Below are positions 39,379 to 47,645 of a stretch of DNA of 56,276 bases, piece by piece (position 1 is the stretch's first letter; each line of letters starts with the position of its first letter). The notes under the pieces are model-generated. The model was not told where the DNA came from and made no database searches. It worked only from the letters and a program-made list of their open reading frames with translations. The translations under genes were made by a program, and so were the position numbers. The stretch is taken from contig DYFV01000031.1 in assembly GCA_020725025.1 (NCBI GenBank), forward strand, positions 1 to 56,276. Direction: 5' to 3'. This DNA is from Azoarcus sp. (GTDB lineage: Bacteria > Pseudomonadota > Gammaproteobacteria > Burkholderiales > Rhodocyclaceae).

Positions 39379-40442
39379 CGGGCAGGGGTCGGGAAGAGGT
39401 CGCGCAGGCGCGCCGGCCCGCATATGCCGCGCTCGGTGATGATGCCGGTGATGCAGCGCGCCGGCGTCACGTCGAAGGCCGGGTTGGCGGTCGACGTGCC
39501 CTTGGGCGCCAGGCGCAGCGTACGTACGCCGTCATCCTCGGCGAGCCCCTGGGCGGTGCAAACCTCCTCGTCGCCCCGGTCCTCGATCGGAATGCCGGCC
39601 GCGTCGGGGCAGCCGAAATCGATGGTGGAGCGGGGGGCCGCGATGTAGAACGGCACGCCGTGCTCGCGGGCGGCGAGCGCCTTCAGGTAGGTGCCCACCT
39701 TGTTGGCGGTGTCGCCGTTCGCCGCCACCCGGTCGGCCCCGGTGATCACGATGTCCACCTCGCCGCGCGCCATCACGATGCCCGCCGCGTTGTCGGCGAT
39801 CAGGGTGTGCGGTACGCCCGCCTCGCGCAGCTCCCAGGCGGTAAGCAGGCCCTGGTTGCGCGGGCGCGTCTCGCTCACCCAGACATGCACCGGGATGCCG
39901 CGGGCGTGGGCGGCGTACACCGGAGCCAGCGCGGTGCCCTCGCCCAGGGTGGCGAGCCAGCCCGCGTTGCAGTGGGTCATGACCCGCACGCGACCGTTTC
40001 GCCGGCGCGCGATCTCTTCGATGAGCGCCAGCCCGTGCCGGCCGATGTCGGCGCAGGTCGCGGCGTCGCCGGCGCGGATCTGCTCGGCCTCGTCCCACGC
40101 CGCCTCGATGCGGGCCGAGGCCGCGATGGGCAGCAGGCGCGCGGCCATGCGTCCGAGCGCCCAGTTGAGATTCACGGCAGTGGGGCGGGTGGCGGCGAGC
40201 ACCTCGAGCGCGTGGGTAAGCCGCGGATGACGGCTGTCCTGGAGCAGCGCGATCGCCACTCCGTAGGCCGCGGTGGCACCGATAAGCGGAGCGCCGCGCA
40301 CCTGCATGCCACGGATGGCGTGGGCGACGTCCTCCAGGGTTTCGAGGCGGCGCGTCTCCACGCGGTGCGGCAGGAGGGTCTGGTCGAGAATGACGATTCC
40401 GTCGCCGTCGCGGCGAAGGGTCGGGATGGGCTGAGTAAACAT
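39375..40442 (-). CDS. mtnA: S-methyl-5-thioribose-1-phosphate isomerase
   Basis: 355 residues from ATG 40442 (MFTQPIPTLRRDGDG); ATG 40451 is an alternative, and neither has a well-spaced binding site. The family motifs RGAPLIGATAAYG, THCNAGWLAT with the catalytic Cys, and ITGADRVAANGDTANK with the catalytic Asp are intact. MtnA isomerises methylthioribose-1-phosphate to the ribulose form, and also accepts 5-deoxyribose-1-phosphate in the DHAP shunt. It overlaps the aldolase gene. Confidence 0.92.
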   Translation of the reverse strand: MFTQPIPTLRRDGDGIVILDQTLLPHRVETRRLETLEDVAHAIRGMQVRGAPLIGATAAYGVAIALLQDSRHPRLTHALEVLAATRPTAVNLNWALGRMAARLLPIAASARIEAAWDEAEQIRAGDAATCADIGRHGLALIEEIARRRNGRVRVMTHCNAGWLATLGEGTALAPVYAAHARGIPVHVWVSETRPRNQGLLTAWELREAGVPHTLIADNAAGIVMARGEVDIVITGADRVAANGDTANKVGTYLKALAAREHGVPFYIAAPRSTIDFGCPDAAGIPIEDRGDEEVCTAQGLAEDDGVRTLRLAPKGTSTANPAFDVTPARCITGIITERGICGPARLRDLFPTPAR

Positions 40443-40521
40443 GCTCCGCATTCTAGCCGCTCGCGCCCCGCCCGCGGAGTCGCGCACACCCCGGGGCGGG
40501 CGGCGCGGCAACCGGCAACGA

Positions 40522-40555
40522 CTCCCGGATTCCGCTGCGCTCCATCCGGGCTACC
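40522..40555. repeat. REP-like element, copy 5
   Basis: CTCCCGGATTCCGCTGCGCT followed by CCATCCGGGCTACC, between the divergent mtnA and aminotransferase genes. Confidence 0.75.
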
Positions 40556-40638
40556 GACCTCGCGCAGGACCGGCGATTGGCCCGCGCCGCCGCCTCTGCC
40601 AGAATGCGCGCTTCTCACCTGCCCATCGCGACGCGATC

Positions 40639-41796
40639 ATGCCCAGTTTCCCCGCCCCCATCGAGACCCGCCTCCCCGGTGTCGGCACCACCATCTTCAC
40701 GGTGATGTCGCGGCTCGCCCAGGAGTGCGGCGCCATCAACCTGTCCCAGGGTTTCCCGGACTTCAACGCCGAGGACGTGCTCTTCGAGCGGGTGGCGCAC
40801 TGGATGCGTAGCGGGCACAACCAGTATGCGCCGATGGGCGGCGTGCTGCCCTTGCGCGAGGCGATCGCCCGCAAGGTCGCTGCGCTCTACGGTACCGCCT
40901 ACGACCCGGAGTCCGAGGTCACGGTCACCGCCGGGGCGACGCAGGCGTTGTTTACCGCGATCGCCGCGCTGGTGCGCGCCGGGGACGAGGTGATCGTGTT
41001 CGAGCCGGTGTACGACTCCTATGCACCGGCGGTGGAGCTCCAGGGCGGACGGGTGGTGCGCCTGCAACTGGCCGCGCCAGACTATCGCCCGGACTGGGCC
41101 GCCGTGGCCGCGGCGATCACTTCGCGGACGCGGATGATCATGGTGAACAGCCCGCACAATCCGACCGCCACGGTCTGGTCGGCCGAGGACATGGCTCGGC
41201 TCGCGGCGCTCACCCGGAACACAGGCATCGTGGTCGTCTCGGACGAGGTCTACGAGCACATCGTCTTCGACGGCGCCCGCCACGAGAGCTGCGCCCGTCA
41301 TCCGGAGCTCGCCACGCGCAGCCTCGTCGTGTCGAGCTTCGGGAAGACCTACCACATCACAGGCTGGAAGGTGGGCTACGTGGTCGGCCCGCGGGAGCTC
41401 ATGGCGGAGTTCCGCAAGGTCCACCAGTTCAACGTGTTCACTGTGAACACGCCGGTACAGTACGCACTCGCCGACTACATGGCGGACCATTCCCGCCACG
41501 AACGGCTCGCCGCCTTCTACCAGGCCAAGCGCGACTTCTTCCGCGCCGCGCTCGCCGGCTCCCGCTTCGAGCTTCTGCCCTCCGGCGGCACCTACTTCCA
41601 GCTCGCGCGCTACCACCGGATCTCCGACGAAGGGGACACCGCCTTCGTCGAGCGGCTCACCCGTGAAACCGGCGTGGCCGCCATTCCGGTGTCGGCCTTC
41701 TTCGCCGACGGTCGCGACGAGCATGTCATACGCTTCTGCTTCGCCAAGGTCGAATCCACCCTGGCGGCCGCATGCGAGCGCCTGCAAAAGGTCTGA
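40639..41796 (+). CDS. Methionine aminotransferase (YbdL-like), PLP-dependent
   Basis: 385 residues from ATG 40639 (MPSFPAPIETRLPGVGTTIF). The block TTIFTVMSRLAQECGAINLS with QGFPDF is typical of YbdL/KAT-like enzymes; NSPHNPTATVW, SDEVYEHIVFDG and the PLP lysine in SSFGKTYHITGWK follow. YbdL-type enzymes prefer methionine and catalyse the last step of methionine salvage (ketomethylthiobutyrate to Met). It is divergent from mtnA, which supports a sulfur or MTA salvage context. Confidence 0.87.
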   Translation: MPSFPAPIETRLPGVGTTIFTVMSRLAQECGAINLSQGFPDFNAEDVLFERVAHWMRSGHNQYAPMGGVLPLREAIARKVAALYGTAYDPESEVTVTAGATQALFTAIAALVRAGDEVIVFEPVYDSYAPAVELQGGRVVRLQLAAPDYRPDWAAVAAAITSRTRMIMVNSPHNPTATVWSAEDMARLAALTRNTGIVVVSDEVYEHIVFDGARHESCARHPELATRSLVVSSFGKTYHITGWKVGYVVGPRELMAEFRKVHQFNVFTVNTPVQYALADYMADHSRHERLAAFYQAKRDFFRAALAGSRFELLPSGGTYFQLARYHRISDEGDTAFVERLTRETGVAAIPVSAFFADGRDEHVIRFCFAKVESTLAAACERLQKV

Positions 41797-41849
41797 CCGG
41801 ATCCGCGTGATACACTTCGCGGGCTGAATTTCCCTTCGATCGGGCCGCC

Positions 41850-42098
41850 GTGCGCAACCTGCTCATCTTCATCCTCGTCCTCATCGCCATCTGGTGGGTG
41901 CGGCGCGCCCTGCGCAACATGCGCAGCGGCGGATCGGCCGATGAGGGGCGCGGGGCGCGGCGGGCACGCGGCAGCCAGCCCGAAGCCATACTCGCCTGCC
42001 GGCAATGCGGCCTGCACGTTCCGGAGAGCGAAGGGGTGCGCGACGGCGACGCCTTCTACTGCTGCGAAGAGCACCGTCGACAGGCGGCCGGGCGCTGA
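41850..42098 (+). CDS. PP0621 family protein, small membrane-anchored zinc-ribbon-like
   Basis: 82 residues from a GTG start. One N-terminal membrane helix (LLIFILVLIAIWWVRRAL), a basic/Gly linker, then CRQCGLHVPESEGV...FYCCEEHRR, a possible Cys/His metal site. The family is often found next to pilS. The rest of its function is unknown. It ends 16 bp before pilS. Confidence 0.75.
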   Translation: MRNLLIFILVLIAIWWVRRALRNMRSGGSADEGRGARRARGSQPEAILACRQCGLHVPESEGVRDGDAFYCCEEHRRQAAGR

Positions 42099-42114
42099 GG
42101 GTGGTGCGCCCGTG

Positions 42115-43671
42115 ATGCGCGAAGCCATCCTCTCGGAGTTCGATCCGTCGCGCTGGGTCCCCCTGCGCTACCTCAACTTCTTCCGGCTCGTCATGGCCGG
42201 CCTGTTCCTGGTCGTGGGAAGCGACCTCAACCTGGGCGGCGAGGCGCCGGCGCTCTTCTTCGGCGTCGCCCTGGCCTATCTCGGTGCGGTGCTCGCGCTG
42301 GGTTTCCCCGACGCCGCCCGGCTCCTCGGCCTGGACCGGCTGATCACGCTGCAGGCGGTAGTCGACATCGCCGCGCTCACCGCCATCATGTGGGCGAGCG
42401 GCGGCTACCGCAGCGGCATGCCGGTGCTGATGATGGTGATCCTCGCAGGAACCGGCCTGGTTGCCGAAGGGCGCATGGTCCTTTTCTTTGCGGCGTTCGC
42501 TACCGTGGCGGTGCTGACCGAGAACACCTGGCGCTACCTTGCCGGCGGGAGCCCGACCGAGTTCCTGCAGGTCGGCATCGTCTGCGTGGGCTTCTTCGTC
42601 ATCGCCTTCACTGCACGGCTGCTCGCACGGCGCGCGAAAGCCAACGAGTGGCTGGCGACACAGCGCGGCGAACTGCTGGCCAAGCAGCAGGCGGTCAACG
42701 AGCGCATCATCCGCGACATGCAGGACGGCGTGCTGGTGCTCGGGGCCGATGGACGCCTGCTCCAGGCCAACCCGAGGGCCTCGGCGCTGCTCGGCATGGA
42801 TCTCGCCGAGGGCATGCCCCTCGCCGAGATCGACGCGAGCCTCGCCGATTGCAGGGTGAGATGCGCCGACGCCGAGGGCAGCCTGCTGCGCCTGGGGGCG
42901 ACCGGCAAGCTCCTGCGGTGCCGGGCGGTGGGGGCGAGCACGCTCGGCGGCGCGGAGGGCGACACCCTCGTCTATCTCACCGATTTCGAGCAGATCCAGA
43001 AACAGACGCAGCAGGTGAAGCTCGCTGCGCTGGGACGGCTCACCGCCAGCATGGCGCACGAGATCCGCAATCCGCTCGCGGCCGTGACCCAGGCGGCGGA
43101 GCTCCTCAAGGAGGAAAAGCGTAGCGAGGTCCAGGGCCGGCTCGTTCGCATCATCAACGACAACTCGCGACGCATCGAGCGCATGGTGCGCGACGTTCTC
43201 GCGCTCGGCCGCCACGACGGGAGCATGATCGAGGCGCTGCCGCTCGCCGCATTCGTGGCCGAACTGGTCGACGAATTCGCCCTGCGGGGTGACGCCGAAC
43301 GCGAAGTGTTCGCCATAGACATACCGCCCGAGCTCACCGTCGCCATGGACAGGGCGCATTTGCACCAGATCCTCGGCAACCTCCTGGAAAACGGGCGCCG
43401 GTATTGCAGCGGCGCGCCCGGCGCCGTGCGCGTTGCCGCCGCACCGGCGGGAAGCGGCCGTGTCGCCCTGCACGTGACCGATGACGGGCCGGGCATCCCG
43501 GAGGCCGAGCGCACTCAGGTCTTCGAGCCTTTCTTCACCAAGCACCCCAAGGGAACCGGCCTCGGGCTCTACATTGCCCGGGAGCTCGCCGAGGCCAACG
43601 GCGCCGCCCTGGAACTGCTGGACAACGCGCCCGGCGCGCATTTCGTGCTCACCGGACGGAGCCTGCCATGA
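42115..43671 (+). CDS. pilS: Sensor histidine kinase PilS
   Basis: 518 residues from ATG 42115 (MREAILSEFDPSRWVPLRYL). Six membrane helices (~20-180) are followed by a PAS domain (~205-310), a HisKA box MAHEIRNPLAAVTQAAELL with the phospho-His, and a GHKL ATPase (N box LGNLLENGRRYC, G1 DDGPGIP, G2 GTGLGLYIAREL). It controls pilA transcription through PilR. The stop overlaps the pilR start by 4 bp. Confidence 0.92.
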   Translation: MREAILSEFDPSRWVPLRYLNFFRLVMAGLFLVVGSDLNLGGEAPALFFGVALAYLGAVLALGFPDAARLLGLDRLITLQAVVDIAALTAIMWASGGYRSGMPVLMMVILAGTGLVAEGRMVLFFAAFATVAVLTENTWRYLAGGSPTEFLQVGIVCVGFFVIAFTARLLARRAKANEWLATQRGELLAKQQAVNERIIRDMQDGVLVLGADGRLLQANPRASALLGMDLAEGMPLAEIDASLADCRVRCADAEGSLLRLGATGKLLRCRAVGASTLGGAEGDTLVYLTDFEQIQKQTQQVKLAALGRLTASMAHEIRNPLAAVTQAAELLKEEKRSEVQGRLVRIINDNSRRIERMVRDVLALGRHDGSMIEALPLAAFVAELVDEFALRGDAEREVFAIDIPPELTVAMDRAHLHQILGNLLENGRRYCSGAPGAVRVAAAPAGSGRVALHVTDDGPGIPEAERTQVFEPFFTKHPKGTGLGLYIARELAEANGAALELLDNAPGAHFVLTGRSLP

Positions 43672-45038
43672 ACCGACCCGAACGCCGCAACCGACCGTCT
43701 GCCGTCGACGTGCTGGTGGTGGACGACGAAGACGACATCCGCGAAGTGCTGGAGCTCTCCTTCCTGCGCATGGGGCTCGCCTGCGACACCGCCGGCAGTG
43801 TGGCCGAGGCGCGCCGCCTGCTCGACGAGAAAGACTACCGCTTGTGCCTTACCGACATGCGGCTGCCCGACGGCGACGGACTGGAGCTGGTCGCCCACAT
43901 CCAGACCGACGTGCCCGGCCTGCCGGTCGCGGTCATCACCGCCTACGGCAGCATGGAGACGGCGATCCGCGCGCTCAAGTCCGGTGCCTTCGACTTCGTC
44001 ACCAAACCGGTGGAGTTCAAGGCGCTGCGCGAGCTGGTGAACCATGCCCTGAAGCTGGATGCCGAGTCGCCGCCTGCGCCGGTCGAGGGCGGTCGCACCC
44101 TTATCGGGCGCTCGCCCGCACTCGCCCACCTGCGCACTCAGGTCGACAAGCTCGCCCGAAACCAGGCGCCCGTGTTCATCCACGGCGAGTCCGGTACCGG
44201 CAAGGAGGTCATCGCCCGTCTCATCCACAACCTCGGGCCTCGGGCGGGCGGTCCCTTCGTGCCGGTGAACTGTGGCGCCATCTCGCCCGAGCTCATGGAG
44301 AGCGAGTTCTTCGGTCATCGCAAGGGCAGCTTCACCGGCGCGGCCGCCGACAAGGACGGCTTGTTCCAGGCCGCGGGCGGGGGCACGCTCTTTCTCGACG
44401 AGGTGGCCGAGCTGCCGCTCGCCATGCAGGTGAAGCTCCTGCGGGCGATCCAGGAGCGCGCCGTGCGCCCGGTCGGCGCGCACGCCGAGGAACGGGTCGA
44501 CGTGCGCATCCTGTCGGCTTCGCACCGCGACCTCGGACAGCTCGTGGCCGAAGGCAAGTTCCGCCAGGACCTCTACTTCCGCATCAACGTCATCACGCTG
44601 CGCGTGCCGCCGCTGCGCGAGCGTCCCGAGGACATCCCCGAGCTCGCGGCGCACATCCTCGCGCGGCTCGCGGAGCGCGAAGGCGCTCCGCCGCGGCGCC
44701 TGTCGGCGAGCGCCATCGCGCTGCTGCAGCAGCATTCCTTCCCCGGCAACGTGCGCGAGCTCGAGAACCTCCTCGAGCGCGCCTGCGCCCTCTGCGAGGG
44801 CGACGAGATCGGGGCCGAGGACGTGAATCTCCACCCGACGGAGGGCATCCACCAGCCGTTCTTTCCGCACGGGCCATACGTCGCGCCGCAGGACGACGAC
44901 GGCGACGAGGACGACGAACGCATCCTGGTTCTGCGCACGCTGGACGAGACCCGCTGGAACCGTTCGGCGGCCGCGCGCAAGCTCGGCATGACGCTGCGCC
45001 AGCTGCGCTACCGGCTGGAGAAGTGGGGGCTCGAGTAG
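43668..45038 (+). CDS. pilR: Sigma-54-dependent response regulator PilR
   Basis: 456 residues. The receiver domain (VVDDEDDIRE; phospho-Asp in LCLTDMRLPDG) is followed by an AAA+ domain with Walker A GESGTGKEVIARLIH, the sigma-54 contact loop as KGSFTGAAADK (GSFTGA), and a Fis-type HTH (NRSAAARKLGMTLRQLRYRL). A perfect sigma-54 promoter lies before pilA at 52621, about 7.6 kb downstream, and is the obvious target. Confidence 0.93.
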   Translation: MNRPERRNRPSAVDVLVVDDEDDIREVLELSFLRMGLACDTAGSVAEARRLLDEKDYRLCLTDMRLPDGDGLELVAHIQTDVPGLPVAVITAYGSMETAIRALKSGAFDFVTKPVEFKALRELVNHALKLDAESPPAPVEGGRTLIGRSPALAHLRTQVDKLARNQAPVFIHGESGTGKEVIARLIHNLGPRAGGPFVPVNCGAISPELMESEFFGHRKGSFTGAAADKDGLFQAAGGGTLFLDEVAELPLAMQVKLLRAIQERAVRPVGAHAEERVDVRILSASHRDLGQLVAEGKFRQDLYFRINVITLRVPPLRERPEDIPELAAHILARLAEREGAPPRRLSASAIALLQQHSFPGNVRELENLLERACALCEGDEIGAEDVNLHPTEGIHQPFFPHGPYVAPQDDDGDEDDERILVLRTLDETRWNRSAAARKLGMTLRQLRYRLEKWGLE

Positions 45039-45122
45039 GGGCCGTGACCGGGCGCGACTGCCGCGCTAACATTGGCGCTTCCGCCGTATCCGGCGAACGG
45101 ATCTTGGACTTCGTCTAGAGAA

Positions 45123-46016
45123 ATGTCATACGAGCGCGTGAAGGAAGGCGAACTGCAGGTCGGTCGGCCCGTGCCGTGGGCCCTGTATGATCAGGACGAT
45201 CGGCTACTGCTCGCGCGCGGCGTGGTCATCGAATCCGCCCACCAGCTCGACGAGCTGCTGGCGCGCGGGCTCTTCCGCAAGCTGCAGCTCTTCGAGCCGG
45301 CGCCGGCACCGCAACAGGCCCCTTCAGCGCAGGCGCGACCGCGGGAGGAAGTCCACGCACTGGACGAGATCAAGCTCTCCATCGGCGACAACCTGCAGCT
45401 CCAGTCCCAGGCGGGAAACGGCGGCGCCACGCGCTACTACGTGAAGCTGATCGGCTTCCTGCGCGGCAAGGGCGTGATCGTCACCACCCCCATGCAGGAC
45501 GGCAAGGTGCTGCTCATGCGCGAGGGCCAGGCCTTCGTGGTGCGGCTCTTCTCGGGGCAGAGCGTCTATGCCTTTCCCGCCACGGTCTTCAAGGTGGCGA
45601 ACGTCCCGTATCCGCATCTCCACCTCACCTGGCCGGCCCAGGTGAAGGGCCTGGTGGTGCGCCGCGGGGCGCGCGTCAAGGTGAGCATCATCGCCTCGGC
45701 GCAGGACGCGCGCGGGCGCAGCCACGCCGTCACCATCGACAACCTCAGCACGGGCGGCTGCTCGCTCGTCGCCAAGATCCCGCTCGGGCCGCGCGAGAGC
45801 AAGGTGCACCTCAAGTTCCGGGTGCTCATCAACGGCGTCGAGCAGTTCCTGCACCTGGACGGCATCATCCGCAGCGTGCACGGCGAGGCGGCCGAGGACG
45901 GCCTCACGCCCCAGGTGCAGCACGGCATCCAGTTCACCGACCTGCCTCCGAACGAGGACGTGGTGCTCACCGCGTATGTCTACCAGAAGCTATTCGAGGA
46001 GGCGGCGGACGCGTGA
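45123..46016 (+). CDS. YcgR-N/PilZ domain protein (c-di-GMP effector)
   Basis: 297 residues from ATG 45123. The N-terminal ~100 residues have no clear match, residues ~105-195 resemble the flagellar-brake (YcgR-N) domain (YYVKLIGFLRGKGVIVTTP), and the C-terminal PilZ domain has the RRGAR arginines and DNLSTGG (D/NxSxxG), so both c-di-GMP motifs are present. It follows pilR by 84 bp. A role in coupling c-di-GMP to pili or motility is inference. Confidence 0.8.
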   Translation: MSYERVKEGELQVGRPVPWALYDQDDRLLLARGVVIESAHQLDELLARGLFRKLQLFEPAPAPQQAPSAQARPREEVHALDEIKLSIGDNLQLQSQAGNGGATRYYVKLIGFLRGKGVIVTTPMQDGKVLLMREGQAFVVRLFSGQSVYAFPATVFKVANVPYPHLHLTWPAQVKGLVVRRGARVKVSIIASAQDARGRSHAVTIDNLSTGGCSLVAKIPLGPRESKVHLKFRVLINGVEQFLHLDGIIRSVHGEAAEDGLTPQVQHGIQFTDLPPNEDVVLTAYVYQKLFEEAADA

Positions 46017-46047
46017 GTCGCGTCGTGCGTCGTCCGAGTTGCCGTAG

Positions 46048-46072
46048 GTTGGGCTGACGAAGGAAGCCCAAC
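46048..46072. repeat. Short inverted repeat of the GTTGGGCT/AGCCCAAC type
   Basis: GTTGGGCT (46048-46055) and AGCCCAAC (46065-46072) flank a 9-base loop. This is a second REP-like sequence type, unlike the CCGGAT type elsewhere in the window. Confidence 0.6.
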
Positions 46073-46158
46073 AGTCACCGCGATTCGCCGGCCGCCCGCT
46101 TGCAGCCTCCGCTACCTGCCCGACAATCAATGCGTCGCGGCACCGGAGAGTATGGGAC

Positions 46159-46614
46159 ATGGTCACTGCGTTGCCCATCAGCGAACGGGCGCTTGCGGCC
46201 TTTTGCCGCGCGCGCGGGATTCGTCGCCTCGCAATGTTCGGCTCGGTACTCAAAGGTACTGCTCGTCCCGGCAGCGATATCGATCTCCTGGTCGAGTTCG
46301 AATCGGGCAGGACGCCCGGCCTGCTCGGCCTCGCCGACATGAACACGCGCGGTCGCGGTGATCTGGATTCGGACAGGATGCTCCTTCTTGCCGTCATTCG
46401 CGCGCTGGAGGTGGTCGGTGACGCCGCAGCCAGGGTTTCTCCCGAGCCTCGCGCGAGTCTGCCTGGCGTGCCGTGGCAGGCCATCGTGGGAATGCGAAAT
46501 CGGCTCATCCATGGCTACTTCGATGTCGACACCGAGGTAGTCTGGACCGCAACCCAGGTCGAGTTGCCGGCACTGATCGAGGAGCTATGCAGCGCGCTCG
46601 GACGCGCCTCGTAG
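46159..46614 (+). CDS. Chimeric MntA-HepT protein (antitoxin nucleotidyltransferase fused to HEPN toxin)
   Basis: 151 residues. Residues ~1-61 match the N-terminus of MntA-type minimal nucleotidyltransferases: FGSVLKGTARPGSDIDLLVE holds Gly28-Ser29 and Asp40/Asp42. Residues ~63-151 match the C-terminal part of HepT, with the HEPN ribonuclease motif Arg113-x4-His118-x-Tyr120 in MRNRLIHGYF. Normally these are two genes, and MntA adenylylates that Tyr to silence the RNase. Here the MntA C-terminus (with its third acidic residue) and the HepT N-terminus are missing, so activity is doubtful. GGAGAG lies 8 bp upstream. Confidence 0.75.
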   Translation: MVTALPISERALAAFCRARGIRRLAMFGSVLKGTARPGSDIDLLVEFESGRTPGLLGLADMNTRGRGDLDSDRMLLLAVIRALEVVGDAAARVSPEPRASLPGVPWQAIVGMRNRLIHGYFDVDTEVVWTATQVELPALIEELCSALGRAS

Positions 46615-46619
46615 TTCCT

Positions 46620-46650
46620 TAGCGCGGATGGAGCCCCAGCGGAATCCGGG
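46620..46650. repeat. REP-like element, copy 6
   Basis: TAGCGCGGATGGAGCCCCAG followed by CGGAATCCGGG, six bases after the stop of the chimeric toxin gene. A further GC-rich hairpin (GGGGGC ... GCCCCC) follows at 46648-46674. Confidence 0.7.
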
Positions 46651-46680
46651 GGCAGCCGCGAAACGGCCGCCCCCGTCTCC

Positions 46681-47394
46681 TCACGCCACGAACGCCACCG
46701 GCACCGGATCCTCGCCCAACACCTGGCGCAGCACCGCCCAGTGCATCGCCTCGTCGCCGAGGATGCTGGCCGCGGCCTTCGCCAGCTCCGGATCACCGAA
46801 GCTCGGCACGGCCCCCAGGTAGGCGCTCACCGCGGCCTTCTCCAGGCCGGCGGCGAAGCGCAGCACGTCGGCCTCGGCCTTGAGGCCGTCGGTCGGGAAT
46901 TCGTAGGCCGAGCGCGCCTCGGCCGGCTTGCCGCGCAGCATGAACACCGCCCGGCAGCCGTCGGGCAGGCGGTCGACCGCGGACTCGATCATCCGCCGCA
47001 GCTCTCGCCGCATGGCCTGCGCCTCGGGCGTGTCGGCCGGCGCGGCCGGGGCTTCCTCGTGGGCGTCGATGTCCTCTGGCACGCCGTCCCGACGGGCGCG
47101 GCGGCGCAGGCGCTCGAGCGCCTTGTTGACCACGATGCGGGTGAGCCAGGTCGCGAGCGCGGACTGGCCCCGGAACTGGGGCAGCGCCTGGTAGGCGCTG
47201 AGATAGCCCTCCTGGAGCGCATCCTCGGCTTCCGCGTCGTCGCGCAGAATGGCCCGCGCTGCGCGGAACAACCGCCGGTTGTGCTGCCGCATCAGGCGCT
47301 CGAAGGCGGCGGGGTGCCCGCCGAGCACGCTCGCGACCAGCTCCGTGTCCCGGGAGGACGGCGGATGGGCGATCAGGCCCGCGTCTTCGCTCAC
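46681..47394 (-). CDS. Chimeric ECF sigma factor joined to half a ferritin-like domain
   Basis: 237 residues from GTG 47394, chosen because GCAGGAGGAACGACC precedes it; in-frame ATGs at 47427 and 47436 lack such a site. Residues ~30-100 are an ECF sigma region 2 (EAEDALQEGYLSAYQALPQF). Region 4 begins at residue 142 (RLPDGCRAVFMLR) but stops before its HTH. From residue 155 (GKPAEARSAYEFP) the protein becomes the last two helices of a ferritin-like protein, including GLEKAAVSAYLG and ILGDEAMHW. Without the region 4 HTH it should not read a -35. Probably an in-frame deletion of two neighbouring genes. Confidence 0.7.
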   Translation of the reverse strand: MSEDAGLIAHPPSSRDTELVASVLGGHPAAFERLMRQHNRRLFRAARAILRDDAEAEDALQEGYLSAYQALPQFRGQSALATWLTRIVVNKALERLRRRARRDGVPEDIDAHEEAPAAPADTPEAQAMRRELRRMIESAVDRLPDGCRAVFMLRGKPAEARSAYEFPTDGLKAEADVLRFAAGLEKAAVSAYLGAVPSFGDPELAKAAASILGDEAMHWAVLRQVLGEDPVPVAFVA

Positions 47395-47560
47395 GGTCGT
47401 TCCTCCTGCAATCCATTTCGTAACCATTGGATGCACGGAGGCGGGGGAAGGTTACGTTCGATCCCGGTCGTTTCGTTCGACCGGGGGCGCGTCACCGGGG
47501 CGCCCGAAAAATCCGGGCGGCGGAGTGCCGAGAAGCGCTTTCCCGACACGCATCGCCCCT

Positions 47561-47592
47561 GTAGGGCGGATGGAGTTCCAGCGGAATCCGGG
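47561..47592. repeat. REP-like element, copy 7
   Basis: GTAGGGCGGATGGAGTTCCA followed by GCGGAATCCGGG, in the same orientation as copy 6, so the two directly flank the sigma-ferritin chimera. Confidence 0.7.
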
Positions 47593-47645
47593 AAGGGCGG
47601 CCAAACGACCGCTGCCCCATCCCGAATGCAACGCTGCGGGGCGAC

